Assembly (NCBI RefSeq): GCF_019511605.1
Contig: NZ_JAEUAV010000006.1
Location: 224,130-288,129 of the forward strand
Length of the DNA stretch: 64,000 nt
Origin: Paraburkholderia phenoliruptrix
Lineage (GTDB): Bacteria; Pseudomonadota; Gammaproteobacteria; Burkholderiales; Burkholderiaceae
Reading direction: 5' to 3'
Each line of letters begins with the position of its first letter. The first letter of the stretch is position 1. Of this stretch, positions 34,881 through 43,302 are shown in pieces. Under the pieces are notes generated by a model. The model saw nothing but the letters and a program-made list of their open reading frames with translations, was not told the DNA's origin and did not search any database. Made by a program: the position numbers and the translations under genes.

Positions 34881-34917
34881 GGCTCCGCCATCTTTACAGC
34901 TGGCGGAGCCGCTTTTT
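34881..34917 (+). terminator. Intrinsic terminator of groESL
   Basis: GGCTCCGCCA (34881-34890) pairs perfectly with TGGCGGAGCC (34901-34910) across a 10-nt loop. GCTTTTT follows immediately, a textbook rho-independent terminator about 110 bp after the groEL stop. Confidence 0.85.
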
Positions 34918-34965
34918 GCATGATCCGCAGCCGCCTTGCGTGACATTCGACTCGCTCGAAGACGT

Positions 34966-35226
34966 ATGGAACTGACGCTCAATATCGACTCGCGTCCATT
35001 GACCCTGGAACTCGACGACGTAGTGGCCGGCCTGCTTGCCGTGCGCCTGAACGTGCCGTCCGACACCGACATGCGCGCCGCGCTATGCCGTTATCTGAGC
35101 GATGCAGGCGGGCCGTGGATGCTCGACGACAATCACATGCGCAAGCGCATCTTGCGGCGCCTGATACTCGATATCGCCGATCCCGCTCTGGTGATCCGCT
35201 ATCTGATGATCGAGCAGCCGCACTGA
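34966..35226 (+). CDS. Hypothetical protein, 86 residues
   Basis: A small, probably cytoplasmic protein starting MELTLNIDSRPLTLELDD. It is rich in Leu, Arg and Asp, with a helical C-terminal half (RKRILRRLILDIADPALVIR). No known domain was recognised. Codon use is like neighbouring genes. The ribosome-binding site is weak (GAAGA). It lies 50 bp after the groESL terminator on the same strand and probably has its own promoter. Existence is reasonably likely but not certain. Confidence 0.5.
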   Translation: MELTLNIDSRPLTLELDDVVAGLLAVRLNVPSDTDMRAALCRYLSDAGGPWMLDDNHMRKRILRRLILDIADPALVIRYLMIEQPH

Positions 35227-35323
35227 GCAGCAAGGCGCACGTGCGCAGCCGCACGTGCTTGCAAGCCCACGCCGACGGAACGTGCGCCTTCCCGCATCCC
35301 GCATCACGCTTCCACATCACGTA

Positions 35324-36517
35324 TCAGGGCGCCGTGCCCGCCATGCTGCCCGCCGTTTCGCTCGCGCCTCGCCGTGACGCGAGCTCTATGCGGCATTTGC
35401 CGGCCCTTTTCGCGCGATAAAGCATGGCGTCCGCGCCGGCCAGCGCATCACCCAGGCTTTCCGTGCGCAAGCAGTCGTTCAGGCCCGCGCTGAACGCATA
35501 CGCCGGCTTGTCATGCGACTGGTCGGGCGGGCACCGGACCGCAATCAGCATGTCGCCGATGCGCTGCGCCGCGTCCGCCATAGAAGTGTGCGGAAACAGT
35601 ATCGCGAATTCCTCGCCGCCGAGGCGCCCGAACACGTCGCCGGCACGCATGTGCCTGCGCACTTGCGCACCGAAATCCGCGAGCACGCGGTCGCCTGCGG
35701 CGTGCCCGTGCCGGTCGTTGATCGTTTTGAAATCGTCGATGTCGATAATCGCGACGCTCAACTGCGCCTGCGTGGCACGCGCCGCGCGCGATAGCGCTTC
35801 GCCGCGAGCGATGAACGCGCGGCGCACCAGCGCTCCGGTCAGATCGTCGAACGTGGCCAGCTTCTCGACCTGCTGCATGTGCCGGTCGTTGGCAAGCATC
35901 ACGAGGCCGATGGACAGAATCGGCAACGAAAGAATGCTGATACCGAGAAAGGCGAAGTCAGGAGCGATATGCGCGGGCCACGCGAGCGACGTGTCGACGA
36001 AAAACGTGTTCAGCACACCGCGCGCGAAATACACCACGCCGCCGATCAGCGCCGCGCAAAGCACGAGCCAGTGACCGTACTGCGAGCGCCCGCGCACGCG
36101 CGAGCTCCAGATGATCCACCCCACGGCAACGCGCGCGTAGGCGAGCGCGAACGACATGAGCGCGGCTCTTGCGCTGATATCCGGCGCCACGCACGTCCAG
36201 TACACGAGCGCACAGCCCGCGCCCACCAACGCGGGATGCTCGCCCTTAGGTGCACTGCGCTTGCCGACGAAAGCGCGGCAGCCCTGCAACATCAGCAACG
36301 CCCCTGCGAGCACGCACGCGCATGAGGCCAGCATCACGGCGGCCGACGGGCGCGCGTGGGTGACGAACAGCACGCCCGAGGCGAGCGCGAACAGGCAATG
36401 CGCGGCCAACCAGCGGCGCAGTCCGGCTACCTCGTAGCGTGCGAGGTAGCCCAGCACGGCCGCGCTGGAGAGGCACGAGACAAATACGGTGGCGAGCAGC
36501 GCTGCTGAGCTGGACAT
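35324..36517 (-). CDS. Membrane-bound diguanylate cyclase (GGDEF)
   Basis: A 397-residue enzyme converting two GTP to cyclic di-GMP. Several hydrophobic helices fill residues 5-210. A GGDEF domain follows at about 220-380: FDDLTGALVRRAFIARGEAL, IDIDDFKTINDRHGHAAGD, then the active-site GGEEF (300-304) in GRLGGEEFAILFP. The inhibitory I-site RxxD is present (RAGD, 291-294), so product feedback inhibition is expected. No EAL domain. The signal sensed by the membrane part is unknown. It is transcribed alone, near the ZntB-like transporter and a chemoreceptor. Confidence 0.88.
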   Translation of the reverse strand: MSSSAALLATVFVSCLSSAAVLGYLARYEVAGLRRWLAAHCLFALASGVLFVTHARPSAAVMLASCACVLAGALLMLQGCRAFVGKRSAPKGEHPALVGAGCALVYWTCVAPDISARAALMSFALAYARVAVGWIIWSSRVRGRSQYGHWLVLCAALIGGVVYFARGVLNTFFVDTSLAWPAHIAPDFAFLGISILSLPILSIGLVMLANDRHMQQVEKLATFDDLTGALVRRAFIARGEALSRAARATQAQLSVAIIDIDDFKTINDRHGHAAGDRVLADFGAQVRRHMRAGDVFGRLGGEEFAILFPHTSMADAAQRIGDMLIAVRCPPDQSHDKPAYAFSAGLNDCLRTESLGDALAGADAMLYRAKRAGKCRIELASRRGASETAGSMAGTAP

Positions 36518-36720
36518 GGTCTTCGACGTTATTCTCGGCCCGCCTGCGCGGCGTGCGGCCGTTAGTTTTTACATGGCGTCCGCTTGTGTCGTTCGTTGAT
36601 GCGGTCCGTTGATGCGGTCCGTTGCAACGCCCCTCGACGGACAAATTCCGCTTCAAGCGTGCCGCTGCGCGGCGCCCCGCACGCGCAGGAGAACACGCAA
36701 ACCTGCCCCGCCTCGCTGCG

Positions 36721-37755
36721 CTAGCGCTCCTTCCTGCGTCGGAACGCCCACCATGCCGTCAGTCCCGTGAAGCAGGCCACCAGCACCACCATCACCCAGA
36801 AGCCGTGATGGTTGTCGGCAAACGGAATACCGCCCACATTCATGCCGAAAAAACCGGCGACGATATTGATCGGCATCGCGAGAACCGTAACCAGCGTCAG
36901 CGTGAACAGCGTGCGGTTATTCTGTTCTTCGAGCCGCGAAATAATCTCTTCCTGTAGCAGCCTGACACGTTCGATCAGCCCTGCCATGTCCGACAGTACC
37001 ACGGAGAACTCTTCCGTCGACTCGCGCAAATCCTGCACGTCCTCCTGTTGAAGCCAGCGCGGCGGTCTCGCGAGCAGGCGGAAAATCGCGCCGGGTTCCG
37101 GTGCGAGCATCCGCTGCAAGCGCGTCAGCATGCGTCGCATCGCGCCGAGGTCGAGGCGGTTTTGCGTGGGCCTTTGCGAAAGAAAACGGTCTTCGATACG
37201 GTCGACGTCGGCGCTCGTGCGGCGAACGATCTGCACGAGCAGATCGGCCTGGTCGCGCATCAGATGCACCAGCAGTTCCACTGGCGAGCGAAAGATTTCG
37301 CCTTCTTTCACCGACGCGCGCAAGCGGTCCACCGAGCGCAGCGGCTTGAGCCGCGCTGTCACGATGATCCGCTGATGCGCGTAAATCCACAGCGTTGCAA
37401 TCTCGGACGGGGTGAACTCGAGGTTGAACATCACGTCGTTGACGACCGCACGCAGCGCCCCGTCTGCCTGCTCGATGCGCGTAGAGTGCGAGCCTTCGCG
37501 CAGCGCATCGAAAAACGTTTCGGGCAAATCGAGTTGCGCGCGCATCCAACGCTCACTCGCGCTATGTGCGAGATTGAAATGCAGCCATAAAAATTCGTCT
37601 ACATGAGCCGTGCCGCCGTTCTGGCGCGCGCGCAGCCACTCCAGCGCATCGTCGGCGGAAATGGGCCGGCCCGGCTGCGTGGGCGAAAAGACATAGCCGC
37701 ACACAATGCCGGACGAATCCGAGCCATAAGTTTGCAGCAGCAGTTCAGATTTCAT
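36721..37755 (-). CDS. CorA-family zinc/metal transporter (ZntB-like)
   Basis: A 344-residue 2-TM-GxN metal transporter. A large cytoplasmic N-terminal region is followed by a long helix (ISRLEEQNNRTLFTLTLVTV) and two C-terminal membrane helices. The signature GMNVGG lies at the end of the first helix. ZntB-type proteins keep GMN but move zinc or other divalent ions; the NxxGIPFADNHHGFW loop is close to ZntB relatives. Start at 37755 where MKSELLLQTYGSD begins; an upstream 43-codon extension has no support. It probably acts in divalent-metal transport. CorA-type Mg2+ transport remains possible. Confidence 0.85.
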   Translation of the reverse strand: MKSELLLQTYGSDSSGIVCGYVFSPTQPGRPISADDALEWLRARQNGGTAHVDEFLWLHFNLAHSASERWMRAQLDLPETFFDALREGSHSTRIEQADGALRAVVNDVMFNLEFTPSEIATLWIYAHQRIIVTARLKPLRSVDRLRASVKEGEIFRSPVELLVHLMRDQADLLVQIVRRTSADVDRIEDRFLSQRPTQNRLDLGAMRRMLTRLQRMLAPEPGAIFRLLARPPRWLQQEDVQDLRESTEEFSVVLSDMAGLIERVRLLQEEIISRLEEQNNRTLFTLTLVTVLAMPINIVAGFFGMNVGGIPFADNHHGFWVMVVLVACFTGLTAWWAFRRRKER

Positions 37756-38121
37756 AGGTCTTTCAGGTCTGTTTCCGCTTTCTGTTTGTCCCAGCCCGCA
37801 ATTTACCAGCCGAACATGAAGCCGCGATGGCCGCCACGGAAAAGACACGTAAGCGCCATATTGCGTTGACTCGCGGCTCGCCATGACGTTTTACCATTGA
37901 GCAGCAATCGCTTCATAGCAAATATCAATCATGCGCAAACCTTTGCGGGCGGTTTACCTGGGATAACCGCCCTACGGCACTCTGCGCGCATGCCGTTATT
38001 ACGTTTGGCACCGGCGAGAACTGAAGTCCCATCGTGTGCTGGCGGCCCCGGAGATGGTCCGGGCAGCCGAAGCCTTCAACATAGTTTTCGGCCAGAAAAG
38101 TGGCGACTGGAGTGCAGAATC
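37756..38121. other. Divergent intergenic region zntB-like / chemoreceptor
   Basis: About 366 bp without a gene. TTGACT at 37866 is a -35-like hexamer facing the chemoreceptor, with poor -10 support. GGGCGGTT (37947-37954) and AACCGCCC (37965-37972) form a perfect 8-bp inverted repeat with a 10-nt spacer, and CCCGGA/TCCGGG near 38045-38062 form a second small stem, so the chemoreceptor leader may be structured. It does not match the c-di-GMP or glycine riboswitch patterns I know. Confidence 0.45.
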
Positions 38122-39876
38122 ATGAATTTCCATAATCTCTCCGAGAAGGCCAAGCTGACGGCCGGTTTCGGCTCGCTTGCGTTTGTCGTATTGATTGTCT
38201 CCGCGATCTCGCTGATGGCGCTCAGCGACGAGAACGAGCGCTTCTCCGGCTTTGTCAGCGGCATCAATGCACGGGCGCAAATGGCCGAGTCGTTGCGCGA
38301 CGCCGTCAATGCCCGCGCGCTCGCGGTGCGCAACCTGGTGCTCGTTTCCTCATCCTCTGACATAGAGGTTGAAAAGGCCGCCGTGCTGGACGCCGAGAAG
38401 CAGGTGGAAAGTCGCCTTGAAAAGTTCAACGCGATGGTGGCCAGCGCGAACGACATCAACGAAAACACACGCGCGCTTGCCGGCGAAATCTCGCGTATCG
38501 AACAGCTTTATCGACCGGTCGCGCTCGAGATCAACCGGCTCGCGCTGAACGGCCAACGCGACGCCGCCATTGCCGACATCGCCGCGAAATGCCGCCCGCT
38601 GCTGACTGCGTTGACGAGAGCAACCAGCGCCTACCTCGACGCCACGCACCAACGCGAGGTGCAGATGGAGCAGCAGTCCGCCGAGCAGTTCGCCCATCAG
38701 CGCAATGTGCTGATTGCCTTCTGTATCGGCGCTGTTGCGCTTGCAATCGGCGCGGGCATCCTCATCACACGCGGCCTGATGCGTGCGCTTGGCGCCGAGC
38801 CGGTGGCGCTCGCGGAAGTCACGCGGCACGTCGCGCAAGGCGATCTGCGTCCCGTGCCCGGTGCGAGCAAGGCGCCTGCGGGCAGCGTGCTCGCCTCGAT
38901 GGGCGAGATGCAGGCGAGCCTTGTGCGCCTGATCGGCAATGTGCGCAGCGCGGCCGACAGCATCGCGACGGGCTCCAGCCAGATCGCGTCGGGCAATGTG
39001 GACCTTTCGTCGCGCACCGAACAACAGGCGGCGTCGCTGCAGGAAACAGCGTCGAGCATGGAAGAACTGACGGCCACGGTTAAGCAGAACGCGGAGAACG
39101 CGCAGCAGGCGAGCACGCTGTCGGCCAATGCGTCCGAGGTGGCGCTCAAGGGCAACGGCGTGGTCGGCGAGATGGTCGGCACGATGGGCGAGATCAGCGC
39201 GAACTCAACGCGCATTGCCGAGATCACCGGCATGATCGAAGGCATTGCGTTCCAGACGAACATTCTCGCGCTCAATGCCGCGGTGGAAGCGGCGCGCGCG
39301 GGCGAACAGGGCCGCGGCTTCGCCGTGGTGGCAAGCGAGGTGCGCAATCTTGCGCAGCGCTCGTCCAGTGCGGCGAAGGAAATCAAGGATCTCATCAGCA
39401 CCTCGGTCGAAAAGATCCGGGACGGTTCGTCGCTCGCCGACAAAGCAGGCATGACGATGGCCGAGGTCACTCAGGCAGTGGCGCGCGTGACTGACATCAT
39501 GGGAGAAATTGCGGCGGCCTCGGCCGAACAGAGCCGCGGCATCGAACAGGTGAACCAGGCGATCACGCAGATGGACGAGGTCACGCAGCAGAACGCCGCA
39601 CTCGTCGAAGAAGCGGCGGCCGCGTCGAAGTCGCTTGAAGACCAGGGCCGGCAATTGAATCAATCGGTGTCGTTCTTCCGTCTCGATGGTGCATCGGCTA
39701 CCGCACAGCACGAGTCCGCCGCGGTGCGCTCAGCGCCGCCGCACGCGGGCGGCGCTTCGGCAAGCAAGGAGCCGGCTGCGAAGCGCCGCGCGGCGAGACC
39801 GAGCCTGCGGCCGGCCGCTGTGGCCATGGCAGCCCCCGCGGTCGCCGCGGGCACGGATGGCTGGGATACCTTCTAA
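38122..39876 (+). CDS. Methyl-accepting chemotaxis protein with four-helix sensor
   Basis: A 584-residue transmembrane chemoreceptor. TM1 is about residues 10-30 ([20 protein letters not shown]). A periplasmic four-helix-bundle domain of about 160 residues follows, then TM2 ([20 protein letters not shown]), a HAMP region, and the signalling domain. The conserved tip is [20 protein letters not shown]. The C-terminus ends DGWDTF, a tether like the NWETF pentapeptide that binds CheR/CheB. It is of the Tsr/Tar-like subfamily widespread in Burkholderia; ligand unknown. The start at 38122 has GGAG upstream and begins the first membrane helix; the longer open frame is noncoding. Confidence 0.9.
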   Translation: MNFHNLSEKAKLTAGFGSLAFVVLIVSAISLMALSDENERFSGFVSGINARAQMAESLRDAVNARALAVRNLVLVSSSSDIEVEKAAVLDAEKQVESRLEKFNAMVASANDINENTRALAGEISRIEQLYRPVALEINRLALNGQRDAAIADIAAKCRPLLTALTRATSAYLDATHQREVQMEQQSAEQFAHQRNVLIAFCIGAVALAIGAGILITRGLMRALGAEPVALAEVTRHVAQGDLRPVPGASKAPAGSVLASMGEMQASLVRLIGNVRSAADSIATGSSQIASGNVDLSSRTEQQAASLQETASSMEELTATVKQNAENAQQASTLSANASEVALKGNGVVGEMVGTMGEISANSTRIAEITGMIEGIAFQTNILALNAAVEAARAGEQGRGFAVVASEVRNLAQRSSSAAKEIKDLISTSVEKIRDGSSLADKAGMTMAEVTQAVARVTDIMGEIAAASAEQSRGIEQVNQAITQMDEVTQQNAALVEEAAAASKSLEDQGRQLNQSVSFFRLDGASATAQHESAAVRSAPPHAGGASASKEPAAKRRAARPSLRPAAVAMAAPAVAAGTDGWDTF

Positions 39877-39963
39877 CGCTGTCGGCAGATGTGGCTACAG
39901 CATCCTTGCGTGAACGGCGCCGGCAACCCGGCGCTGCACACGCAGGGCCCGCAGCAAAGCAGA

Positions 39964-40926
39964 TCAGCGTTTGACTGCCGTGACCAGTTGCAGCGGCGTC
40001 TCTATCGTGCGCGACAACTCGCTCTGCTTTCGCTGCTCCGTCACGGCTTTCAACGCGACGTCCATGCCGAACACGGCCTGACGTTCGGCGAACTGATTGA
40101 CCGTGGCGAGCACGTGACCGTCTGCGATCAGCGGCTTGATGGCGTCAATCGCGTTATAGCCGGTGATCAACACGCCGCCGGTGCGGCCCGCGTCGCGCAC
40201 GGCGTCGGCCGCACCCATTGCCATATTGTCGTTTGCACATAGCAAACCGCGAATCTGCGGATGCTGGCCCAGCATTCTCGAGGCAACGTCACGGCCCTTG
40301 CCGTACTCCCAGTCGCCGGGCTCGGTTGCGACCACCTGCATGCCCGCGGCGCTCATTGCTTCCTTGTAGCCCGAGTTGCGTTGCTGCGCGTTGCGATCCG
40401 CCTGGATGCCGCCAATGATCCCCACCTGATCGCCAGGCTTTAGCCGCTCGGCCAGATAGTTCGCCACCAGCATTGCGCCCTTGCGGTTATCCGGACCGAC
40501 GAACGGCACCGAGATTTTCGCGGCTTCCTGCAAGGCGTCGTCCAGCGGGTTGTCGATGCTGATAACGATGATGCCCGCCTTGATCGCGCGCGCGACCACA
40601 GCCGTGAGCCCTTTCGAGCCCGACGGTGCAATCACGATGGCATTCATCTTCGCGCCGATCATCTCCTCGACAATGCGGATCTGTCCGGCCGTATCGGGCT
40701 CTGTCGCGGTTCCGCGCACCGTCAGCACGAATTGGGACGCGTAATGCTGCTGATAGTTTCTGGCGGCGTTCGCCATTGCCACGGTGAAAGGGTCGCTGAG
40801 CGACTTCAGCACGAGCGCGATCTTCGGCATGCCGCCTTCCGGCGTTGCCGCGCCGGCCACGCGCGCAAGCCCCGCCGCAGCCAGTGCACCGGCGATCATC
40901 ACGCGGCGGCGCATTCTCTGCGTCAT
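39964..40926 (-). CDS. RbsB-like periplasmic sugar-binding protein (orphan)
   Basis: A 320-residue type I periplasmic binding protein of the ribose/D-allose group (Peripla_BP_4). The signal peptide reads RRRVMIAGALAAAGLARVAG with two arginines, possibly Tat-like. The mature part opens PKIALVLKSLSDPFTVAMAN, contains AIVIAPSGSKGLTAVVARAI and closes with LLCANDNMAMGAADAVRDAG. AAGGAG precedes the start. No ABC permease or ATPase is adjacent, so it probably serves a distant transporter or a chemoreceptor. Sugar specificity unknown. Confidence 0.87.
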   Translation of the reverse strand: MTQRMRRRVMIAGALAAAGLARVAGAATPEGGMPKIALVLKSLSDPFTVAMANAARNYQQHYASQFVLTVRGTATEPDTAGQIRIVEEMIGAKMNAIVIAPSGSKGLTAVVARAIKAGIIVISIDNPLDDALQEAAKISVPFVGPDNRKGAMLVANYLAERLKPGDQVGIIGGIQADRNAQQRNSGYKEAMSAAGMQVVATEPGDWEYGKGRDVASRMLGQHPQIRGLLCANDNMAMGAADAVRDAGRTGGVLITGYNAIDAIKPLIADGHVLATVNQFAERQAVFGMDVALKAVTEQRKQSELSRTIETPLQLVTAVKR

Positions 40927-41020
40927 GGTCGTTCTCCTTTCTGATTGCGCTCGCGAACTGCATGAACGCCAGCGGATGAACCCGGGTCGATGAACCCGCA
41001 AGCGGGTCGCCTGTTCGCCA

Positions 41021-42361
41021 TCAACCTGCCTTCAGCGCGAACAGTTCAGAGCCGATCTCTTCGAAAAGAGGCCGGCTGTCGACGTCTTCGCTCAGGCAAC
41101 GGTCTCGCAGGCTTGCGAGTTTCGCAGCGCCGTCTGCGTGCGCAAACGCATTGCGCTGATCGCAACGCTCCAACAATTCCTCGATCAGGCAGCCGTATGC
41201 CCTCACTTCGAGGCGCTCCAGCGCGGTGCGCGACTCGCGATTCCGCGTCGAATAGAACGACGCTGCGCCGAAGTCCCCTAACAATACACGTGCCTGGCCG
41301 TCGTACAGAATGTTGTGCGCGTACAGGTCGCCGTGCATTACGCCGCGCCGGTGCAAGTGGCACGCGGCCGATGCAATGCCGTATGCCATATCCACCACGT
41401 CGGCGGGCGCAAAACGTGCGTTTGCATCGTAAATGTCGCGTGTGCACGATTCGAAGCTCGGCGGTCCGGCCAGGTTGCGGTATTGCGGGTCGATGAGTTC
41501 CATCACCAGGCCGTGCGCGTTTGCCGGGTGGTCCTTCACATTTCCCGCGACGGCGATCAGGTTCGGGTGATTGCCAGAGTGCAGGCAAGCCGCCATTTCG
41601 CAGTCGGGCAAACCGTCGCTCGTCACGGCGCCCTTGAACAACTTGAGCGCGACGGGCCGCGTAGCGTTGGCGCTTACGCGCAGTTCGGCGCGATAGATCA
41701 CGCCCGAGGCGCCCTCGCCCAGCGGCTCGTGCACACGCAAATCGCTCCAGGCAATCTCGGCGAAGGGCGTATCGTGCAGCGCCACGGCTTCCAGTGTCTC
41801 GCCAAATGGGTTCCCCGCAAAAGCGAGCCAGGCGAGCCGCGGCATGCGCAGGAGCCACGCGGGCAACGCATCCAGTCGATTCGCGGCAAGCCGCAGAAGC
41901 TCGAGGCGCGAGCACGCGGCCAGTTCTTCGGGAAGAAAACGCAGACGATTGCCCGCCAGCATCAACTTCTGCAAATGGCCGCAGTTGCCGATTTCGGGCG
42001 GCAGCACCTCGATCTCATTGTCCGTGAGAATCAGCCAGCGCAGGCGCGGCGGCAATGCATTGCCCGTTACGGTGCGAATGCGATTAGCCTTGAATCCGAT
42101 CATGCTCAATTGTGGACACTGCCCGAGCACTTGCGGCAACTCCGTGAACGGATTGTTCGACGCAAAGAGAATGCGCAGCTTGCGTAGCCGCGCGAAGTCG
42201 TCCGGCAGTGTCGTGAGCGCATTGCCTGAAAGATCGAGCACTTCCAGCGTGTCCTCGAGATCGAGAATCTCGCGTGGAAATTCGCTGAGCCCGCACGCAA
42301 GCTTGAGATGGCGTGTACCCGCCAGTTGGCCCGCTCGCAGTTGTTCAAGTGTCGTTGTCAC
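41021..42361 (-). CDS. Leucine-rich-repeat protein fused to a eukaryotic-type protein kinase
   Basis: A 446-residue fusion. Residues about 38-185 hold six or seven leucine-rich repeats, such as LEVLDLSGNALTTLP and LQKLMLAGNRLRFLP. Residues about 205-440 form a Hanks-type Ser/Thr kinase with intact motifs: GEGASG loop (215-220), K240 in VALKLF, E255 in the C helix, catalytic MHGDLYAHNILY (D345, N350) and DFG (363-365). The HRD motif is HGD, lacking the Arg, which is often seen in kinases not needing activation-loop phosphorylation. No signal peptide or membrane helix, so it is cytoplasmic. GTG start. Substrate unknown. The gene stands alone. Confidence 0.85.
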   Translation of the reverse strand: MTTTLEQLRAGQLAGTRHLKLACGLSEFPREILDLEDTLEVLDLSGNALTTLPDDFARLRKLRILFASNNPFTELPQVLGQCPQLSMIGFKANRIRTVTGNALPPRLRWLILTDNEIEVLPPEIGNCGHLQKLMLAGNRLRFLPEELAACSRLELLRLAANRLDALPAWLLRMPRLAWLAFAGNPFGETLEAVALHDTPFAEIAWSDLRVHEPLGEGASGVIYRAELRVSANATRPVALKLFKGAVTSDGLPDCEMAACLHSGNHPNLIAVAGNVKDHPANAHGLVMELIDPQYRNLAGPPSFESCTRDIYDANARFAPADVVDMAYGIASAACHLHRRGVMHGDLYAHNILYDGQARVLLGDFGAASFYSTRNRESRTALERLEVRAYGCLIEELLERCDQRNAFAHADGAAKLASLRDRCLSEDVDSRPLFEEIGSELFALKAG

Positions 42362-42656
42362 AGTAATGGAAAGATCTGGTAGGCGCCGCGCATCGTGCTG
42401 GAAGGGTCGATTTTACTGAGTCGCGTCACGCCGCGCTTCTGCAGAGTCCGCCGCGTCGCTCTACTACGCCGCGCCAGATCACCGCACAGCGTCCAAATCC
42501 TTCATACTTGACGACGAAACAGACAGCAAGATTCGAAGTGCCTGCGCCCGTCGCAACGTCCACACTGAGATCGTCGCCGCACGTCGTTTCGCGGCGCTCG
42601 CTCACGCACCGGACTTGCGGCGCGTGGCCTCCACTTCAACCAGCAGGAGCAGACAA

Positions 42657-43262
42657 GTGACTTACGCATACAAGCTGATGGATTCTCCAGTCGGCAAACT
42701 GAAGCTGGTCGCCCGCGCCGGGCGCTTGACCGCCATTCTGTGGGAGAACGACAAGCCCAATCGCGTACGGTTGGCTGCTGAGTTGTTGCAAGCGGATGAT
42801 GTGCCTGTTCTGTGCGAAGCCGCGCGTCAATTGAACGAGTACTTTGCAGGCAAGAGGCAGACGTTCGATCTCGAACTCGACTTTCAGGGCACCGCGTTCC
42901 AGAAAAAAGTATGGGCCGCTCTGTTGACCATTCCATTCGGTCAGACGCGCACTTATGCGCAAATCGCCGCACAGATCGGCAACAGCAACGCTGTGCGCGC
43001 GGTGGGCGCGGCAAACGGCAGGAACCCGATTTCAATCGTGGCGCCCTGTCACCGCGTGATAGGCGCGTCCGGCGATCTGACGGGCTTTGCCGGCGGATTG
43101 GCGAACAAGATGCTGTTGTTGTCGCTGGAAGCAGGGCAAACGTCGCTCACAGCGGCGAGTGACGTGCAGGCGCAAGCAAGTGCTCAGGCCGTCAAAGCGC
43201 CTGCAAAACGCGCGCATCGTGCGCCGCCGCCCGGAGTACAAAGCTCGTTGTTCGGCAACTGA
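42657..43262 (+). CDS. ogt: Methylated-DNA-[protein]-cysteine S-methyltransferase (Ogt)
   Basis: A 201-residue suicide repair protein for O6-methylguanine. The active site IVAPCHRVIG contains the acceptor Cys131, preceded by the DNA-binding helix-turn-helix GQTRTYAQIAAQIGNSNAVR and its Arg finger, and followed by LTGFAGGLANK. Residues 160-201 are an extra tail rich in Ala and Gln that ends GVQSSLFGN. The QSSLF near the end resembles the beta-clamp binding motif (QLSLF). The GTG start at 42657 has AGGAG 8 nt upstream. Monocistronic and convergent with the lipase gene. Housekeeping DNA repair function is confident; the tail's role is inferred. Confidence 0.9.
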   Translation: MTYAYKLMDSPVGKLKLVARAGRLTAILWENDKPNRVRLAAELLQADDVPVLCEAARQLNEYFAGKRQTFDLELDFQGTAFQKKVWAALLTIPFGQTRTYAQIAAQIGNSNAVRAVGAANGRNPISIVAPCHRVIGASGDLTGFAGGLANKMLLLSLEAGQTSLTAASDVQAQASAQAVKAPAKRAHRAPPPGVQSSLFGN

Positions 43263-43302
43263 CGTTTTCGCTGCTGCGCAGCCGGGCAAACGGCAGCGTC
43301 GC

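Noticed and set aside
37756..38121. c-di-GMP or glycine riboswitch before the chemoreceptor
   Set aside because: Hairpins are present but the conserved core sequences of those classes were not found.
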